DNA from: Endomicrobium proavitum
GTDB lineage: Bacteria > Elusimicrobiota > Endomicrobiia > Endomicrobiales > Endomicrobiaceae
Assembly: GCF_001027545.1 (NCBI RefSeq)
Contig: NZ_CP009498.1
Coordinates: 62,001 to 126,000, forward strand
DNA length: 64,000 nucleotides
Direction: 5' to 3'
The notes under the pieces were generated by a model that had not been told where the DNA came from, did no database searches, and was given only the letters and a program-made list of their open reading frames with translations. A program made the position numbers and the translations under genes. Below, in pieces: positions 15,592 through 25,079 of this stretch; the stretch's first letter is position 1, and the number at the start of each line of letters is the position of its first letter.

Positions 15592-18500
15592 AAAAAATCC
15601 TGACAGCTTTTATTGCGGTTGTAATTTTTGTATGCACGGCTTGGGCAAGACAATATTTTGAAACCTATTCTCAAAGCAGCAATCCTCTTTTTTATTTTGA
15701 TATTGCCGATGCAGGAGATATGTTTTATGCAGGCAACGGATCTTTTGCGGACAGGGACGAGTTTTCAGCATGGACTCTTGGCGCGCGTCATATTTCCGTA
15801 ATAGAAGATGCGGCGGGTTACTGGTCGTGGCTGTTTGGAAGTTTGCCTGTAAATTCTAATGCCGTAACAGTTTCTATCGGCACGTACTTAATACAAAATG
15901 CCGATGCAATATCAACCATGGGCGCAAACGGCGGAGGCAAAACAACTTTGCTTGCCGCAATAATAGATAATGAATTTAGAGATTACTACAATACCGGTTT
16001 TGACGGAGGAGTAAAAGCTTACGGACAAATAAGAGTAGGTTTTGTCTCAGCTCCAAACATAGGGTATATGGGGAAACTTAAACTTTTGCCTGATAACGGA
16101 GCTTCGGCGCATATGTCAAGCGTAATTTTGCACGAACTTGGACACGCTCTTGGCATATCAAGCGATAAACTCTATTCCGGCAGCGATATGTTTTTTGCGG
16201 AGTATTCTTCCGGAACCGGAGCGCTTTCTCTTATGGATAATCACATTTACGACTCTACCGGAACAAAAGCGCAGATAGGAATGCAGATAATTTCAACCGC
16301 TGTTTACACAAGCGGCGCGTTTAATATAATACCGGTCGGCGACGCTTCTCTTGACGACCCGTCCGTAGGAGGATACGCTTTTTTTCAGGGGACAAACGTA
16401 AACGAAGTTATAGATCCGGACGATATGCACGACTACAACGATCTATATTTTGCCTTCAATAATCCTAATAAAATTTTTGGAATTCCGCTGCTTGGTTTAC
16501 GCGACGGCGCGGGAAACGCTTTTAGTCATACGGAACTTCGCAACAGCATGATGAGCCACCAGCAATACCGTAACTGGAGCACGTATATGGAAGCGGAACT
16601 TGCTCTTTTACAGGACATAGGCATTAATCTTGACAGAAAAAATTTTTACGGATATTCAATATACGCAGACAATGGTTTTTACGCAATTCCTTTGAATTTA
16701 ACTTATAGCGCAAGAAATTCTACCGGCGGTTATATTTCCGGGGAGTATAACTTTACGCCATACGCCGTAGGGCTGCATGTTTACGGAAGCTCAAACGCTT
16801 TTTTAACAATGACAAACGCAAGTATTTTAACGGAAGGTTTTTCTTCGGTTGGAATACGCGTGGACGGCGAGTGGAACTCTGTAAATATAGACGCCAATTC
16901 AATAGTTTCCGCTAACGGGGAATACGGCGCCGGCATTTTGGTAAGTTACGGCAAAAATCATAAAATATTCAGTTCGGGAACGGTTACGGCTTTAGGCGCA
17001 AACGGAATTGCCGCGCGTTTTGATTTCGGAGATAATATTCTTGGAAATTCCGTTGAATACAGAGGTTCGTTTATCAGAGGAAATACCGATGCTTACGGCG
17101 AGTGGGCGGCGGATAAAACTCTTTTGCCGGAGATTGACGGCGCGCTTGTAAATGCGTTTGCCGTTAGCGGCGCTCTTAAAGGAAATAAAGCCGCAATTTA
17201 TATTTCAAAAAATGCTTTTGTAGGGAAAATATTTATATTAAAAGGCGCAGAGCTTTCCGGCGATATAATTTCAGACTGGGATAAAAATGCGAATTTTATA
17301 CAGAATGCAACCCCAAATGCGCTTGTAACCGACCTTACTTTCGGGCTTTTGCTTGACAATGACGAAAATGCTTTTCCCGACATGTCTTTTAATATGTCTT
17401 ACAGCGGAAATATTGCTGCAAAAAAATCTTTAAACGTTTCGCATTTTGCGGGAAATCTTACTTTTGACGGAAAAATGACGGGGCTTAATCAGTTTTACGT
17501 TGGCGATAACGCTTCTTTTAATGTAGTCTCTTACTACGATTCGCCTGCGGTTATTGAAGCGGATAAAGTTATTTTTTCACCCGATGCCGTTTTAAATGTA
17601 AACGTTCAAAATTCTTTTGCGTATAAACTTAAAGCGCCGTTGCTTTTATTTGCCTCTCCGAACGTTACGTTGAATTCTTCGGATAATGTTTTTTTTAACG
17701 GAACGCTTAATACTCAGTCCGGTTTTTACGATAATTTAGACTCTCATTTTGCAATTGAAAACACTTCGGAAGGTTATGCTTTAAATGTTGTGTTTACGCC
17801 CACGGACGCAACGACGCTTTCCGCAGAAAGAACCGCCGCAAGCGCCGTCGGCGCGCCTTTGGCTGTTGCGGTAAACTCAAACGATTCAAATTCTATTTTT
17901 TCCGCGGCGTCTTTAGCGTTGAAAAATTTAGCGGGTGATTGGAACGTATGGTTTGCGCCTTCGTATAATTTTGCAAATTCAAACGACAGCGTAAATTATT
18001 CAATAAACTCTTTTTCATTGTCGGCGGGGCTTGATAAAAAGATTTCAAATTCTTTTGTTTTGGGAACGGGTTTAAGTTTTGCGCGTCCCGAGTATAAGTC
18101 GGACGCTGCAAATGTTCAAACTTCGGCTTTTTCCGCTTTTGTCTATGCGGGCGCAAATGTTTTTGAAAAGCTTGAAATAAATCTTTTCGCAAGCGGAACC
18201 GGAAATATTTATTCCCAAACAAGATGCGTCGGTGCGCAGAAATACGAAAGCGATTATAACGGCTCTGCGTATGATTTCGGCGTTAAAGTAAACCGCAGTT
18301 TTAAAGCGTCGGAAAAAATAACTTTAACTCCTTTTGCGTCTTACGAATATCTTGTTTTAAATGTTGCAGAATACAAAGAATCAAACGGAACTTACGCTTT
18401 AAAGTTTGACGATTCGTCTGAAAAAACATCAAGATTAAATACCGGAGCGCAGGCAGGTTTTGTAATTTCAAAAATTTTAACTTTAGACGCTAAAGTTTAT

Positions 18501-18734
18501 TATTCGGGACTTTTCGGCGACACTAAAGCGCAAACTCTTGTCAGCTTTATCGGCGACGAAAGCGTTTCAAACCTTACAACTTCAAACGCTTTAGATAAAC
18601 ATTCGCTTGGGGCAGGTTTAAAACTTTGGGCGCCTGTCGCGCAAAATTCAAAAATATCTTTCGGATATAATTTACTTATCGGCGAAAATACCGATAACCA
18701 CAGAATTGATTTGAATTTTGTTTTAGGCATATAA
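15588..18734 (+). CDS. Autotransporter with N-terminal metalloprotease-like domain
   Basis: The 1048-residue product has a signal peptide (1-20). A metallopeptidase-like domain at about 21-350 contains HELGHALGISSD at 182-193 and NSMMSHQQYRNW near 319, plausibly the Met-turn region of a metzincin. The classical third ligand position is Ser, with Asp next to it, so the zinc site may be modified or the third ligand may lie elsewhere. A segment of the form QDIGINLDRKNFYGYSIY then leads into a beta-helix-like passenger (about 350-770). The barrel covers about 780-1048 and ends in DLNFVLGI. It sits between M48 and M42 peptidase genes. A secreted, surface-attached protease is the likely role, but activity is unproven. 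Confidence 0.82.
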   Translation: MKKILTAFIAVVIFVCTAWARQYFETYSQSSNPLFYFDIADAGDMFYAGNGSFADRDEFSAWTLGARHISVIEDAAGYWSWLFGSLPVNSNAVTVSIGTYLIQNADAISTMGANGGGKTTLLAAIIDNEFRDYYNTGFDGGVKAYGQIRVGFVSAPNIGYMGKLKLLPDNGASAHMSSVILHELGHALGISSDKLYSGSDMFFAEYSSGTGALSLMDNHIYDSTGTKAQIGMQIISTAVYTSGAFNIIPVGDASLDDPSVGGYAFFQGTNVNEVIDPDDMHDYNDLYFAFNNPNKIFGIPLLGLRDGAGNAFSHTELRNSMMSHQQYRNWSTYMEAELALLQDIGINLDRKNFYGYSIYADNGFYAIPLNLTYSARNSTGGYISGEYNFTPYAVGLHVYGSSNAFLTMTNASILTEGFSSVGIRVDGEWNSVNIDANSIVSANGEYGAGILVSYGKNHKIFSSGTVTALGANGIAARFDFGDNILGNSVEYRGSFIRGNTDAYGEWAADKTLLPEIDGALVNAFAVSGALKGNKAAIYISKNAFVGKIFILKGAELSGDIISDWDKNANFIQNATPNALVTDLTFGLLLDNDENAFPDMSFNMSYSGNIAAKKSLNVSHFAGNLTFDGKMTGLNQFYVGDNASFNVVSYYDSPAVIEADKVIFSPDAVLNVNVQNSFAYKLKAPLLLFASPNVTLNSSDNVFFNGTLNTQSGFYDNLDSHFAIENTSEGYALNVVFTPTDATTLSAERTAASAVGAPLAVAVNSNDSNSIFSAASLALKNLAGDWNVWFAPSYNFANSNDSVNYSINSFSLSAGLDKKISNSFVLGTGLSFARPEYKSDAANVQTSAFSAFVYAGANVFEKLEINLFASGTGNIYSQTRCVGAQKYESDYNGSAYDFGVKVNRSFKASEKITLTPFASYEYLVLNVAEYKESNGTYALKFDDSSEKTSRLNTGAQAGFVISKILTLDAKVYYSGLFGDTKAQTLVSFIGDESVSNLTTSNALDKHSLGAGLKLWAPVAQNSKISFGYNLLIGENTDNHRIDLNFVLGI

Positions 18735-18745
18735 AGGAGAAGGGA

Positions 18746-19789
18746 ATGGATAAACTTCTTAAAGATTTATTGTTGTCCGACGGAGTTTCCGGATACGAAG
18801 AAAACGTTGCAAAAATTATGAAGGGCGCGCTTTCCAAAGTTGCGGATTTTGTTGAAACCGACAATTTCGGAAACGTGATAGCAAAAAAGGGGAAAGGCAA
18901 AAAGAAAATAATGATTGCCGCCCACATGGACGAAATCGGATTAGTCGTAAAACACATAAGTTCAAACGGTTTTATTTATTTTGTTAAAGTCGGCGCAATA
19001 AACGATTCTATTTTGCCCGGCATAGTTGTGGAAATTGTCAACAAAAAAGGCGAACATATAAAAGGCGTGCTGGGCACAAAACCGCCGCATTTAATGAGCG
19101 CGGAAGAAGCAAAAAAACCTGTAAAATTTGACAGCATGTTTATAGACATAGGTCTTGGTTCAAGAAAAGAGGTTGAAAAAGTTGTTGAAATAGGCGACCA
19201 GATAATTTTTGAACCGAACGCCGGCGTGTTAAACGGAGATATTTATTACGGCAAGGCCGCAGACAACAGAATAAGCTGTTACGCAATGGTGAAAGTTTTA
19301 GAAAAACTCCCAAAAAATTTAGACGCTGAAGTTTACGCGTGCGCCACGGCGCAGGAAGAAGTAGGTTTAAAAGGCGGCAAAACATCGTCATTTAAAGTAA
19401 ATCCGGATTTTGCTTTGGTAATAGATACAACGGTAGCCGGCGATATGCCCGGAATTGAAGAAAAAGTTTCGGCGCTAAAACTCGGCGCGGGCGTTGCCCT
19501 GACATTTTTGGAAGCTTCCGGCAGAGGCACAATTGTTCCTCAAAAAGTCAGACAGCTTATGCTTGAGGCGGCAAAGAAAAATAAAATTGCGCATCAAATA
19601 GATATAATAGACGGCGGAATGACCGACGGCGCCATAATTTATACAAACCGAGAAGGAATTCTAACCGGAATTTTAAGCATACCTACAAGATATATCCATG
19701 CGCCAACGTCGGTATTTAACATAAAAGATGTTGAAAGCGCCGTAGATTTAGCCGTTGAAACAATTAAAAAAGCGGCTAAAGAAATTTAG
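18746..19789 (+). CDS. M42 family metallo-aminopeptidase
   Basis: M42 enzymes are dinuclear, usually dodecameric cytosolic aminopeptidases (TET, FrvX, PepA/YsdC group). The 347 residues show AAHMDEIG near 57, AADNRIS near 172, the catalytic QEEVGLKGG near 204, VIDTTVAGDMP near 225 and RYIHAPTSV near 316. These supply the His, Asp, Glu, Asp and His metal ligands. There is no signal peptide, so it is cytoplasmic. It follows the metalloprotease-autotransporter by 11 bases with AAAGGAGAAGGG as ribosome binding site and probably shares its transcript, perhaps degrading imported peptides (inference). Confidence 0.92.
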   Translation: MDKLLKDLLLSDGVSGYEENVAKIMKGALSKVADFVETDNFGNVIAKKGKGKKKIMIAAHMDEIGLVVKHISSNGFIYFVKVGAINDSILPGIVVEIVNKKGEHIKGVLGTKPPHLMSAEEAKKPVKFDSMFIDIGLGSRKEVEKVVEIGDQIIFEPNAGVLNGDIYYGKAADNRISCYAMVKVLEKLPKNLDAEVYACATAQEEVGLKGGKTSSFKVNPDFALVIDTTVAGDMPGIEEKVSALKLGAGVALTFLEASGRGTIVPQKVRQLMLEAAKKNKIAHQIDIIDGGMTDGAIIYTNREGILTGILSIPTRYIHAPTSVFNIKDVESAVDLAVETIKKAAKEI

Positions 19790-19890
19790 AAAGGCAAAGT
19801 GGGAAGTTAAAAGCGGAATTAACGGTACAAAACAATTTGTTGTTGTTCTTTTTAGCTTTTAAATTTACGCTTTACATTCTGAGGTAATCA

Positions 19891-20712
19891 GTGTTAAATT
19901 TTGCAATACTTGCAAGCGGTTCAAGCGGCAACTGTTCGGTTCTTTGGAACGAAAAAGCCGCGGTTCTTATAGATTGCGGAGTCAGCGCTAAATATATAGA
20001 GCAAACTCTTTCTTTTTTGGGGCTTAAGTCTAAAGATTTATCTGCCGCTGTTATAACGCACGCGCATATAGATCACATAAGCGCATCCGGCTTAAACTTT
20101 CTTATAAAAAATAATATCCCGCTTTATTCCTGCGAAGATGTTTTAAGCGATATATTTGAAAAATATCCGGATAAAGCCGAAAATTGCAATGCCCGCAAAA
20201 GAAACGACGGTTTTAAAATAGAAGATATTAATGTTGAAAGTTTTAGTCTGTATCATAGAGATTCCAAAATTTCCGCTACTCTCGGCTTTACTTTTTCATC
20301 GGAAGTTGCGGGAAGAAAATATAAAATAGGCTATGTCACAGATACGGGAAAAGTTTGTAAAAATATAATTAAAAGCCTTGCCGACAGCAATATACTTGTT
20401 ATAGAATCCAATTACGATGAAGAGATGCTTAGCTCAAGTTTTCGTCCTTATGAGAATAAAAAATGGGTTTTAAGCGAGTTTGGGCATCTTTCAAACGCTG
20501 CCTGCGCGCAGGCAATAGCCGAAATTAAAATTTCATCGCGCGCCAAAGACAGTTTAAAGTATGTGTTTCTTGCGCATTTAAGCAAGCATCACAACTATCC
20601 GGAACTTGCGCTTAAAGTTGCAAAAGATTGTCTTTCGGCGCAAAAAATTTCAGGCGTAAACGTTTTTTCCGCCAAAAGAAACGTAAAAAGCCGTACAATA
20701 AAGATAGCGTAA
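19891..20712 (+). CDS. MBL-fold hydrolase, WalJ/YycJ type
   Basis: The 273-residue protein has the opening FAILASGSSGNCSVL, characteristic of the YycJ/WalJ branch, and the metal motif THAHIDH near residue 57. YVTDTG near 150 and FLAHLSKHHN near 230 supply further ligands. YycJ-like proteins are suggested to act as nucleases linked to cell wall or DNA metabolism; the exact substrate is uncertain. It starts with GTG at 19891 after TGAGG. The 101-base gap from the M42 gene opens with GGCAAAGTG, a sequence also found after other stops in this window. Confidence 0.85.
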   Translation: MLNFAILASGSSGNCSVLWNEKAAVLIDCGVSAKYIEQTLSFLGLKSKDLSAAVITHAHIDHISASGLNFLIKNNIPLYSCEDVLSDIFEKYPDKAENCNARKRNDGFKIEDINVESFSLYHRDSKISATLGFTFSSEVAGRKYKIGYVTDTGKVCKNIIKSLADSNILVIESNYDEEMLSSSFRPYENKKWVLSEFGHLSNAACAQAIAEIKISSRAKDSLKYVFLAHLSKHHNYPELALKVAKDCLSAQKISGVNVFSAKRNVKSRTIKIA

Positions 20713-20723
20713 GCCTTTAGCTC

Positions 20724-20752
20724 TTTACAAATTTGCTAAAATAGGGTATAAG
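20724..20752 (+). promoter_or_regulatory. Promoter of the small zinc-ribbon gene
   Basis: TTTACA (20724-20729), a 17-base spacer and TATAAG (20747-20752). The ORF at 20804 is preceded by AGAGGGGGAG. Confidence 0.6.
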
Positions 20753-20803
20753 ATAAACAGATTAACTATTTGAAAAAGCATTATATCAACAGAGGGGGAG
20801 ATT

Positions 20804-20950
20804 ATGGCAGAAGCAAGATGCATGAAATGTAAGAAACAGGTTGAAGTGAAAAATCCTCAGGATGTAATTATGAAAAACGGTATGAAGGCGCTTTCCGGAG
20901 TATGTCCGGATTGCGGAACAAAAGTTTTTAAGATTGTAGGAAAAAAATAA
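20804..20950 (+). CDS. 48-residue zinc-ribbon protein (DUF5679-like)
   Basis: This short ORF encodes a basic 48-residue protein with two cysteine pairs: CMKC at residues 6-9 and CPDC at 34-37. They are separated by KKQVEVKNPQDVIMKNG and followed by GTKVFKIVGKK. The pattern and length match the DUF5679 family of stand-alone zinc ribbons, whose function is unknown. A nucleic-acid or ribosome-associated role is possible but not shown. It has a very strong ribosome binding site, its own promoter and its own terminator, so it appears to be a separate, well-expressed transcription unit. Confidence 0.85.
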   Translation: MAEARCMKCKKQVEVKNPQDVIMKNGMKALSGVCPDCGTKVFKIVGKK

Positions 20951-20962
20951 GATAGTTTTAAA

Positions 20963-21001
20963 AGAGCCGGCGAAAAATAATATTTTCGCCGGCTCTTTTT
21001 T
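20963..21001 (+). terminator. Intrinsic terminator after the zinc-ribbon gene
   Basis: A 14-bp perfect stem (AGAGCCGGCGAAAA with its complement) is followed by seven T. Confidence 0.9.
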
Positions 21002-21040
21002 TATTTAAATTATAAAAAGATAGCGGGAAAATAAGATATA

Positions 21041-21049
21041 TGTTATACT
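21041..21049 (+). promoter_or_regulatory. Extended -10 promoter of the second Pmp-like gene
   Basis: TGTTATACT fits an extended -10 (TGnTATACT). No clear -35 hexamer is seen at the usual distance. The ATG is at 21091 with a weak AAGGTG 14 bases upstream. Confidence 0.45.
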
Positions 21050-21090
21050 TACGCCGTTAATACATATATATAAGGTGTAACGCTAATAAA

Positions 21091-24000
21091 ATGAAAAAAA
21101 TACTCTTCTATCTTACGGTTATGTGTGTTTTTGCCGTAAATGCTTACTCTCAAACGGTGAGTGTTTCAAGCTTTACCTACTTGCAGCAACTTTACCAGTC
21201 CGGCGGCTCTCAAGATATAAGTTTAACGTCAAACATATCGTTTGCAGATTGGCTTGGCGCTCCGGGGTTTTCCCTTTCAATGTCGGTTGACGGTCAGTCT
21301 TTATACTCTTTTGACGGTGCCGGCGCTTACGGCGGCTTTTACGGCGACCCTATGTCTATGGGAAGTTTTTCATTCAATAATACCGCGCTTAAAAATTTTG
21401 TAAGTTCAGGAGCGGTTTCGGTAACGTTCGGCACTTTCAATTCTTCAAACACCTCTTTTAGCAATAACGGCAACGTTTTAACCGGCGGAGCCGTTAGTAT
21501 AGCCTTATCAAACTCCCAATTAGACGGCAATATAGTTTTCAGTTCAAATTCCGCGGGCGCTTCGGGCGGAGCTTTTGCAGTGGTTGCAAGCGATGTTTTG
21601 TTTACGGGAAACTCTTATTTTTACGGCAACACGGCGGCTGTAGATGCCGGCGCGCTGCTTGTAACTTTTGACAGTTACGTTACATTTAACGGAAGTTCAA
21701 TTTATGAAAACAACGTTTCTACTTCCGCTTCCGGAGACGGTTACGGCGGAGCTGTGGCGGTTTTTGAATCTACCGCTATTTTTTCTTACGCGGAATTTAG
21801 TTCAAACCTTGCCGACAGAGGCGGGGCTATAGCCGTTATAGACGGAGATTTGCCCGGCAGCGGTTCTTATGTTTCTTTCGGCGACGTAATTTTTAACGGC
21901 AATACGGCCACGTCCATAGGCGGCGCGGTATATGCCGACGGGTCGGTAATAGATTTTAACGGCGATGCGCTGTTTCAAGATAACAATGCTCAGTCCGGCG
22001 GAGCCGTGCGCGCCGATATTTCCGTTGTAAACTTCAACGGCGACTCCGTTGCGTTTTCTTCAAACCACGCAACATATAACCCCGGCGGAGCATTTTACCT
22101 TTTCAGATCTACCGTAAATTTTAATTCCGCATATTCTTCTTTTTCTTACAACGCTTCAAATTTTAACGGCGGCGCAATATTTGCAAACTATAAATCTTCA
22201 GTCCTTTTTTCTACGGGCGCCGCTCTTTTTGAAGGAAACAGAGCTTCCCTTAACGGCGGCGCTGTTTACGCGCTTTCTTCAAATGTAGAATTTCAAAATG
22301 TAAGTTTTATAAATAACACGGCGCAGAGCGGTTTGGGCGGAGCCGTTTATATAGCGGGTACCGCCGCAAGCGTTGCCACGGCAACGTTTAGAACTTCCGT
22401 TCAAGGCTTAAGTTCTTCTACGGTTTTTAGCGGAAACGCCGCAGGCTCGTCGGGTAACGGAATGTATATAGGCGATTATTCAAAAGTTTATTTTATAACG
22501 GATTCGGGCGCAAGCGTGGAGATGTATGATAACATAGCTTCCGGCGCAGGCGTAACCGGTTCAAAAATTTATATTTCCGGCGCGGGATATTTTAACCTTT
22601 ACGCAAACTCGCTTTCAAATAAAGCGGATGTTGAATTATCCGGAAATCTTAATTTTAAAAACGGAGCAGCTCTCGGCGCGGGAATGCTTACGATTAATCC
22701 GGGTTCTTTTATAGACATGCTTGACGGCGCGACAAATTCAATAAACGCGGCTTATATCAACAATGCGGGAAGAGTGGATTTAGAAACTTTTGATACGGTA
22801 AACGATTCTTTAAACTCTTCCGGCGCTCTTGTTTTAGACGCGGCAAACAGCGTTTTAAATGTAACCATTCAAAATTATACGCCGCAAAAAAGAATATACA
22901 AACTTTTCAGTTACGGTTCTCTTGCGGGACAGTTTAACAGCGTAAATATCCTCGGAGTGGCGCTGCTGCCGTCGGATTATCAAATATTATACGGAACCGG
23001 TTACGACAGTTTTATCACGCTTATATTAAACGGAGATACGCAGAGCAATTTTAGCGCTATAACGGGGCTTACTTTTAACCAAAGCGAAACGGCGAAAATT
23101 TTTGACAATGTTGCGCAAACAGCTTCTGGAGATTTGTTAGATGTAATTTTGGAAGTTCAGCTTTTAAGCAATACCGCCTTGCAGAAAGACGCTTTAGGTC
23201 AGAGCGCGGGATATTTTCTTGCAAACGTTTTAAGAAACGCCGCTATAGAATCTTCGCACAAAGACATATACGATAAAATGAACGGTCGCGCAACTTCATC
23301 TCTTGTGTCCGGAATATGGGCGCAGGCAATAGGCGGCAACGTTTCCCGCAAAGGCGATGAGAATTCAATAAATGAATTCCGCAGCAACTCTTCCGGCGCA
23401 ATGATAGGTTATGACAAATTTGATTATAATACAAACGTTGTTTTCGGACTTTTCGGAAAATATAAAAACAGCGATATAAAGCAAGATCCGCAAAATTCTG
23501 CCGCGGCAATGAATGCCGGCGCAGGAATTTACGTAGGCTGGATAAGCGAATATGTGGACATTAAAGTTTTGGCTGAAGGCGGTTTTGACAACTATGACAC
23601 ATCAAGATATATTCCGTTTGTAAACAGAACCGCAACGGCAAAATTCAACGGGCTAAACTACGGCGGAAACGTTGAAGCTGCCGCTAAAATTCCGTTAATC
23701 GGCAATTTTAAAATAAGACCTTATGCGGGATTTGAAGCTAAAAATTCAAGCTATGAAGATTTTAAAGAAAGCGGCGCGGGAAGTTTAAATTTAAATGTTA
23801 AAGGCGGAAACTATTTCAGAAGCGCAGCTCGCGGCGGAATAGGTTTTATTCTTGACAATAAAAATTTTAGTTTCTATGTTCAAGGAGAAGGAAAATATTT
23901 AACCTCCGGCGATATCAGCGAAATAGAAAGCGCATTTGACGGCGCAAAATCTTTATCGTTTAAAACGCGCGGATATACGGAAAACAAATTTAGTTACGGC

Positions 24001-25017
24001 GCGGGCGTTGGCGTGTCGCTTGCGTTTTCTCAATACTTTAGACTATTCGCAAACGGAAATTATTATTCCGGTGCGGATAAATTTGAAGATTTATACGCAA
24101 ACGCAGGCATAAGAATTGCTTTTGGAGACTCTGCGCCTGTTATTGAAAAAGCGGGCAGCGCAGACGCAAAACCTGCGGAAAAATCTATGCCTTTAACCTC
24201 AAACGAACCGCTTGAAACAAGCGAAGTTGCTTATCAGCCGCCTGTGGATGCGCAAAATTATGCTCCTAAAAATCCGCAGCTGCAAGTTCCTGAAACTACG
24301 CCTCAAGACGTTAGCGCCGCAGAACAGATTACGGATTTGAATGCCGATACTGCTGCGCCTGAAGACGTTCCTCAAGTTTCTATAGAGAGCGCTTTAGACG
24401 CTGTTTCTTCGGATGCGGATAAACTTGCCGCCGACCGGAATCAGCTTCAAAATATTTTGCCGCCAAATGCGGTTCCTGTAACGGATGCGCCGGTTGCGCA
24501 GCCTGTTGCCGAGGATGTTCCTGAAGCTGCGGCTGAAGAAGTTCCGTCGGTGCGTCCGTCTATAATTCCTGATAATGCGGTTGCTGTAACTCAAGCGCAG
24601 CCTGCGGCTTTTATTGCTGCTGCTGAAGTTTCGGCGCCGGCGCCTGTTGTTGTGGAAGAACCTGTCGCAAAAACTCCGGCTGTAGTTAAACCGGCTGCGG
24701 CTCCAAAGAAAGCTGCGGCTGTAAAGCCTGCTGCAAAAAAAGCTAAAACAACTGCGGTGAAATCTAAAGCTGCAGCTAACAATAAGAAAGCCGCAACTGC
24801 GGTTAAAAAAGCTGCGCCTAAAAAGGCGGCTGTAGCGGCGGTAAAAAAAGCTCCCGCAAAAAAAGCGGCGGTACAACAAGCTGCGGTAAAAAAGAAATCG
24901 GCGGTCAAAACTAAAGTATCTCCGGCAAAAGCGGCTGCAAAAACCGTAAAGCCGGCGGCTAAAAAAGCTCCCGCAAAAAAAGCTTCAGCCAAGAGAGCCG
25001 TAAAAAAGAAAATTTAA
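21091..25017 (+). CDS. Pmp-like autotransporter with acidic linker and histone-H1-like tail
   Basis: The 1308-residue protein has a signal peptide (1-21) and a beta-helix passenger with repeated GGAVYA/GGAIFA and FxxN motifs (about 120-460). A linker with QSNFSAITGL near 651 leads to a beta-barrel at about 740-1012 (GIWAQAIGG to AGIRIAFGD). The barrel shares RPYxGxEAKN and GNYFRSAARxG with the giant protein at 50128. The reading frame continues about 296 residues past the barrel. First comes an acidic Ala/Pro/Glu-rich part (1013-1195), then a tail of KKAA/PAKKA repeats ending in AVKKKI. The last 108 residues contain 34 lysines. The tail should lie in the periplasm if the barrel inserts normally. 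It could bind peptidoglycan, teichoic-like polymers or nucleic acid; none is shown. Confidence 0.87.
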   Translation: MKKILFYLTVMCVFAVNAYSQTVSVSSFTYLQQLYQSGGSQDISLTSNISFADWLGAPGFSLSMSVDGQSLYSFDGAGAYGGFYGDPMSMGSFSFNNTALKNFVSSGAVSVTFGTFNSSNTSFSNNGNVLTGGAVSIALSNSQLDGNIVFSSNSAGASGGAFAVVASDVLFTGNSYFYGNTAAVDAGALLVTFDSYVTFNGSSIYENNVSTSASGDGYGGAVAVFESTAIFSYAEFSSNLADRGGAIAVIDGDLPGSGSYVSFGDVIFNGNTATSIGGAVYADGSVIDFNGDALFQDNNAQSGGAVRADISVVNFNGDSVAFSSNHATYNPGGAFYLFRSTVNFNSAYSSFSYNASNFNGGAIFANYKSSVLFSTGAALFEGNRASLNGGAVYALSSNVEFQNVSFINNTAQSGLGGAVYIAGTAASVATATFRTSVQGLSSSTVFSGNAAGSSGNGMYIGDYSKVYFITDSGASVEMYDNIASGAGVTGSKIYISGAGYFNLYANSLSNKADVELSGNLNFKNGAALGAGMLTINPGSFIDMLDGATNSINAAYINNAGRVDLETFDTVNDSLNSSGALVLDAANSVLNVTIQNYTPQKRIYKLFSYGSLAGQFNSVNILGVALLPSDYQILYGTGYDSFITLILNGDTQSNFSAITGLTFNQSETAKIFDNVAQTASGDLLDVILEVQLLSNTALQKDALGQSAGYFLANVLRNAAIESSHKDIYDKMNGRATSSLVSGIWAQAIGGNVSRKGDENSINEFRSNSSGAMIGYDKFDYNTNVVFGLFGKYKNSDIKQDPQNSAAAMNAGAGIYVGWISEYVDIKVLAEGGFDNYDTSRYIPFVNRTATAKFNGLNYGGNVEAAAKIPLIGNFKIRPYAGFEAKNSSYEDFKESGAGSLNLNVKGGNYFRSAARGGIGFILDNKNFSFYVQGEGKYLTSGDISEIESAFDGAKSLSFKTRGYTENKFSYGAGVGVSLAFSQYFRLFANGNYYSGADKFEDLYANAGIRIAFGDSAPVIEKAGSADAKPAEKSMPLTSNEPLETSEVAYQPPVDAQNYAPKNPQLQVPETTPQDVSAAEQITDLNADTAAPEDVPQVSIESALDAVSSDADKLAADRNQLQNILPPNAVPVTDAPVAQPVAEDVPEAAAEEVPSVRPSIIPDNAVAVTQAQPAAFIAAAEVSAPAPVVVEEPVAKTPAVVKPAAAPKKAAAVKPAAKKAKTTAVKSKAAANNKKAATAVKKAAPKKAAVAAVKKAPAKKAAVQQAAVKKKSAVKTKVSPAKAAAKTVKPAAKKAPAKKASAKRAVKKKI

Positions 25018-25032
25018 CAATAAAATATAAAT

Positions 25033-25074
25033 AAAAAAAGAGCCGGCTTCTTTTAAGAAGCCGGCTCTTTTTTT
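25033..25074. terminator. Bidirectional terminator between convergent genes
   Basis: An 18-bp perfect inverted repeat around TTTTAA, with A-rich and T-rich flanks, serves both the autotransporter (+) and typA (-), whose stop lies six bases away. Confidence 0.92.
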
Positions 25075-25079
25075 ATTTT

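Noticed and set aside
15921-15947. GANGGGKT in the metalloprotease-autotransporter resembles a Walker A motif
   Set aside because: It lies in an exported protein, with no Walker B or NTPase fold around it, so it is a chance match.
24394-24992. Minus-strand ORFs under the lysine-rich tail (Arg/Ser-rich and Ala/Phe-rich)
   Set aside because: These are mirror products of the KKAA repeat codons; the plus-strand frame with signal peptide, passenger and barrel is far better supported.
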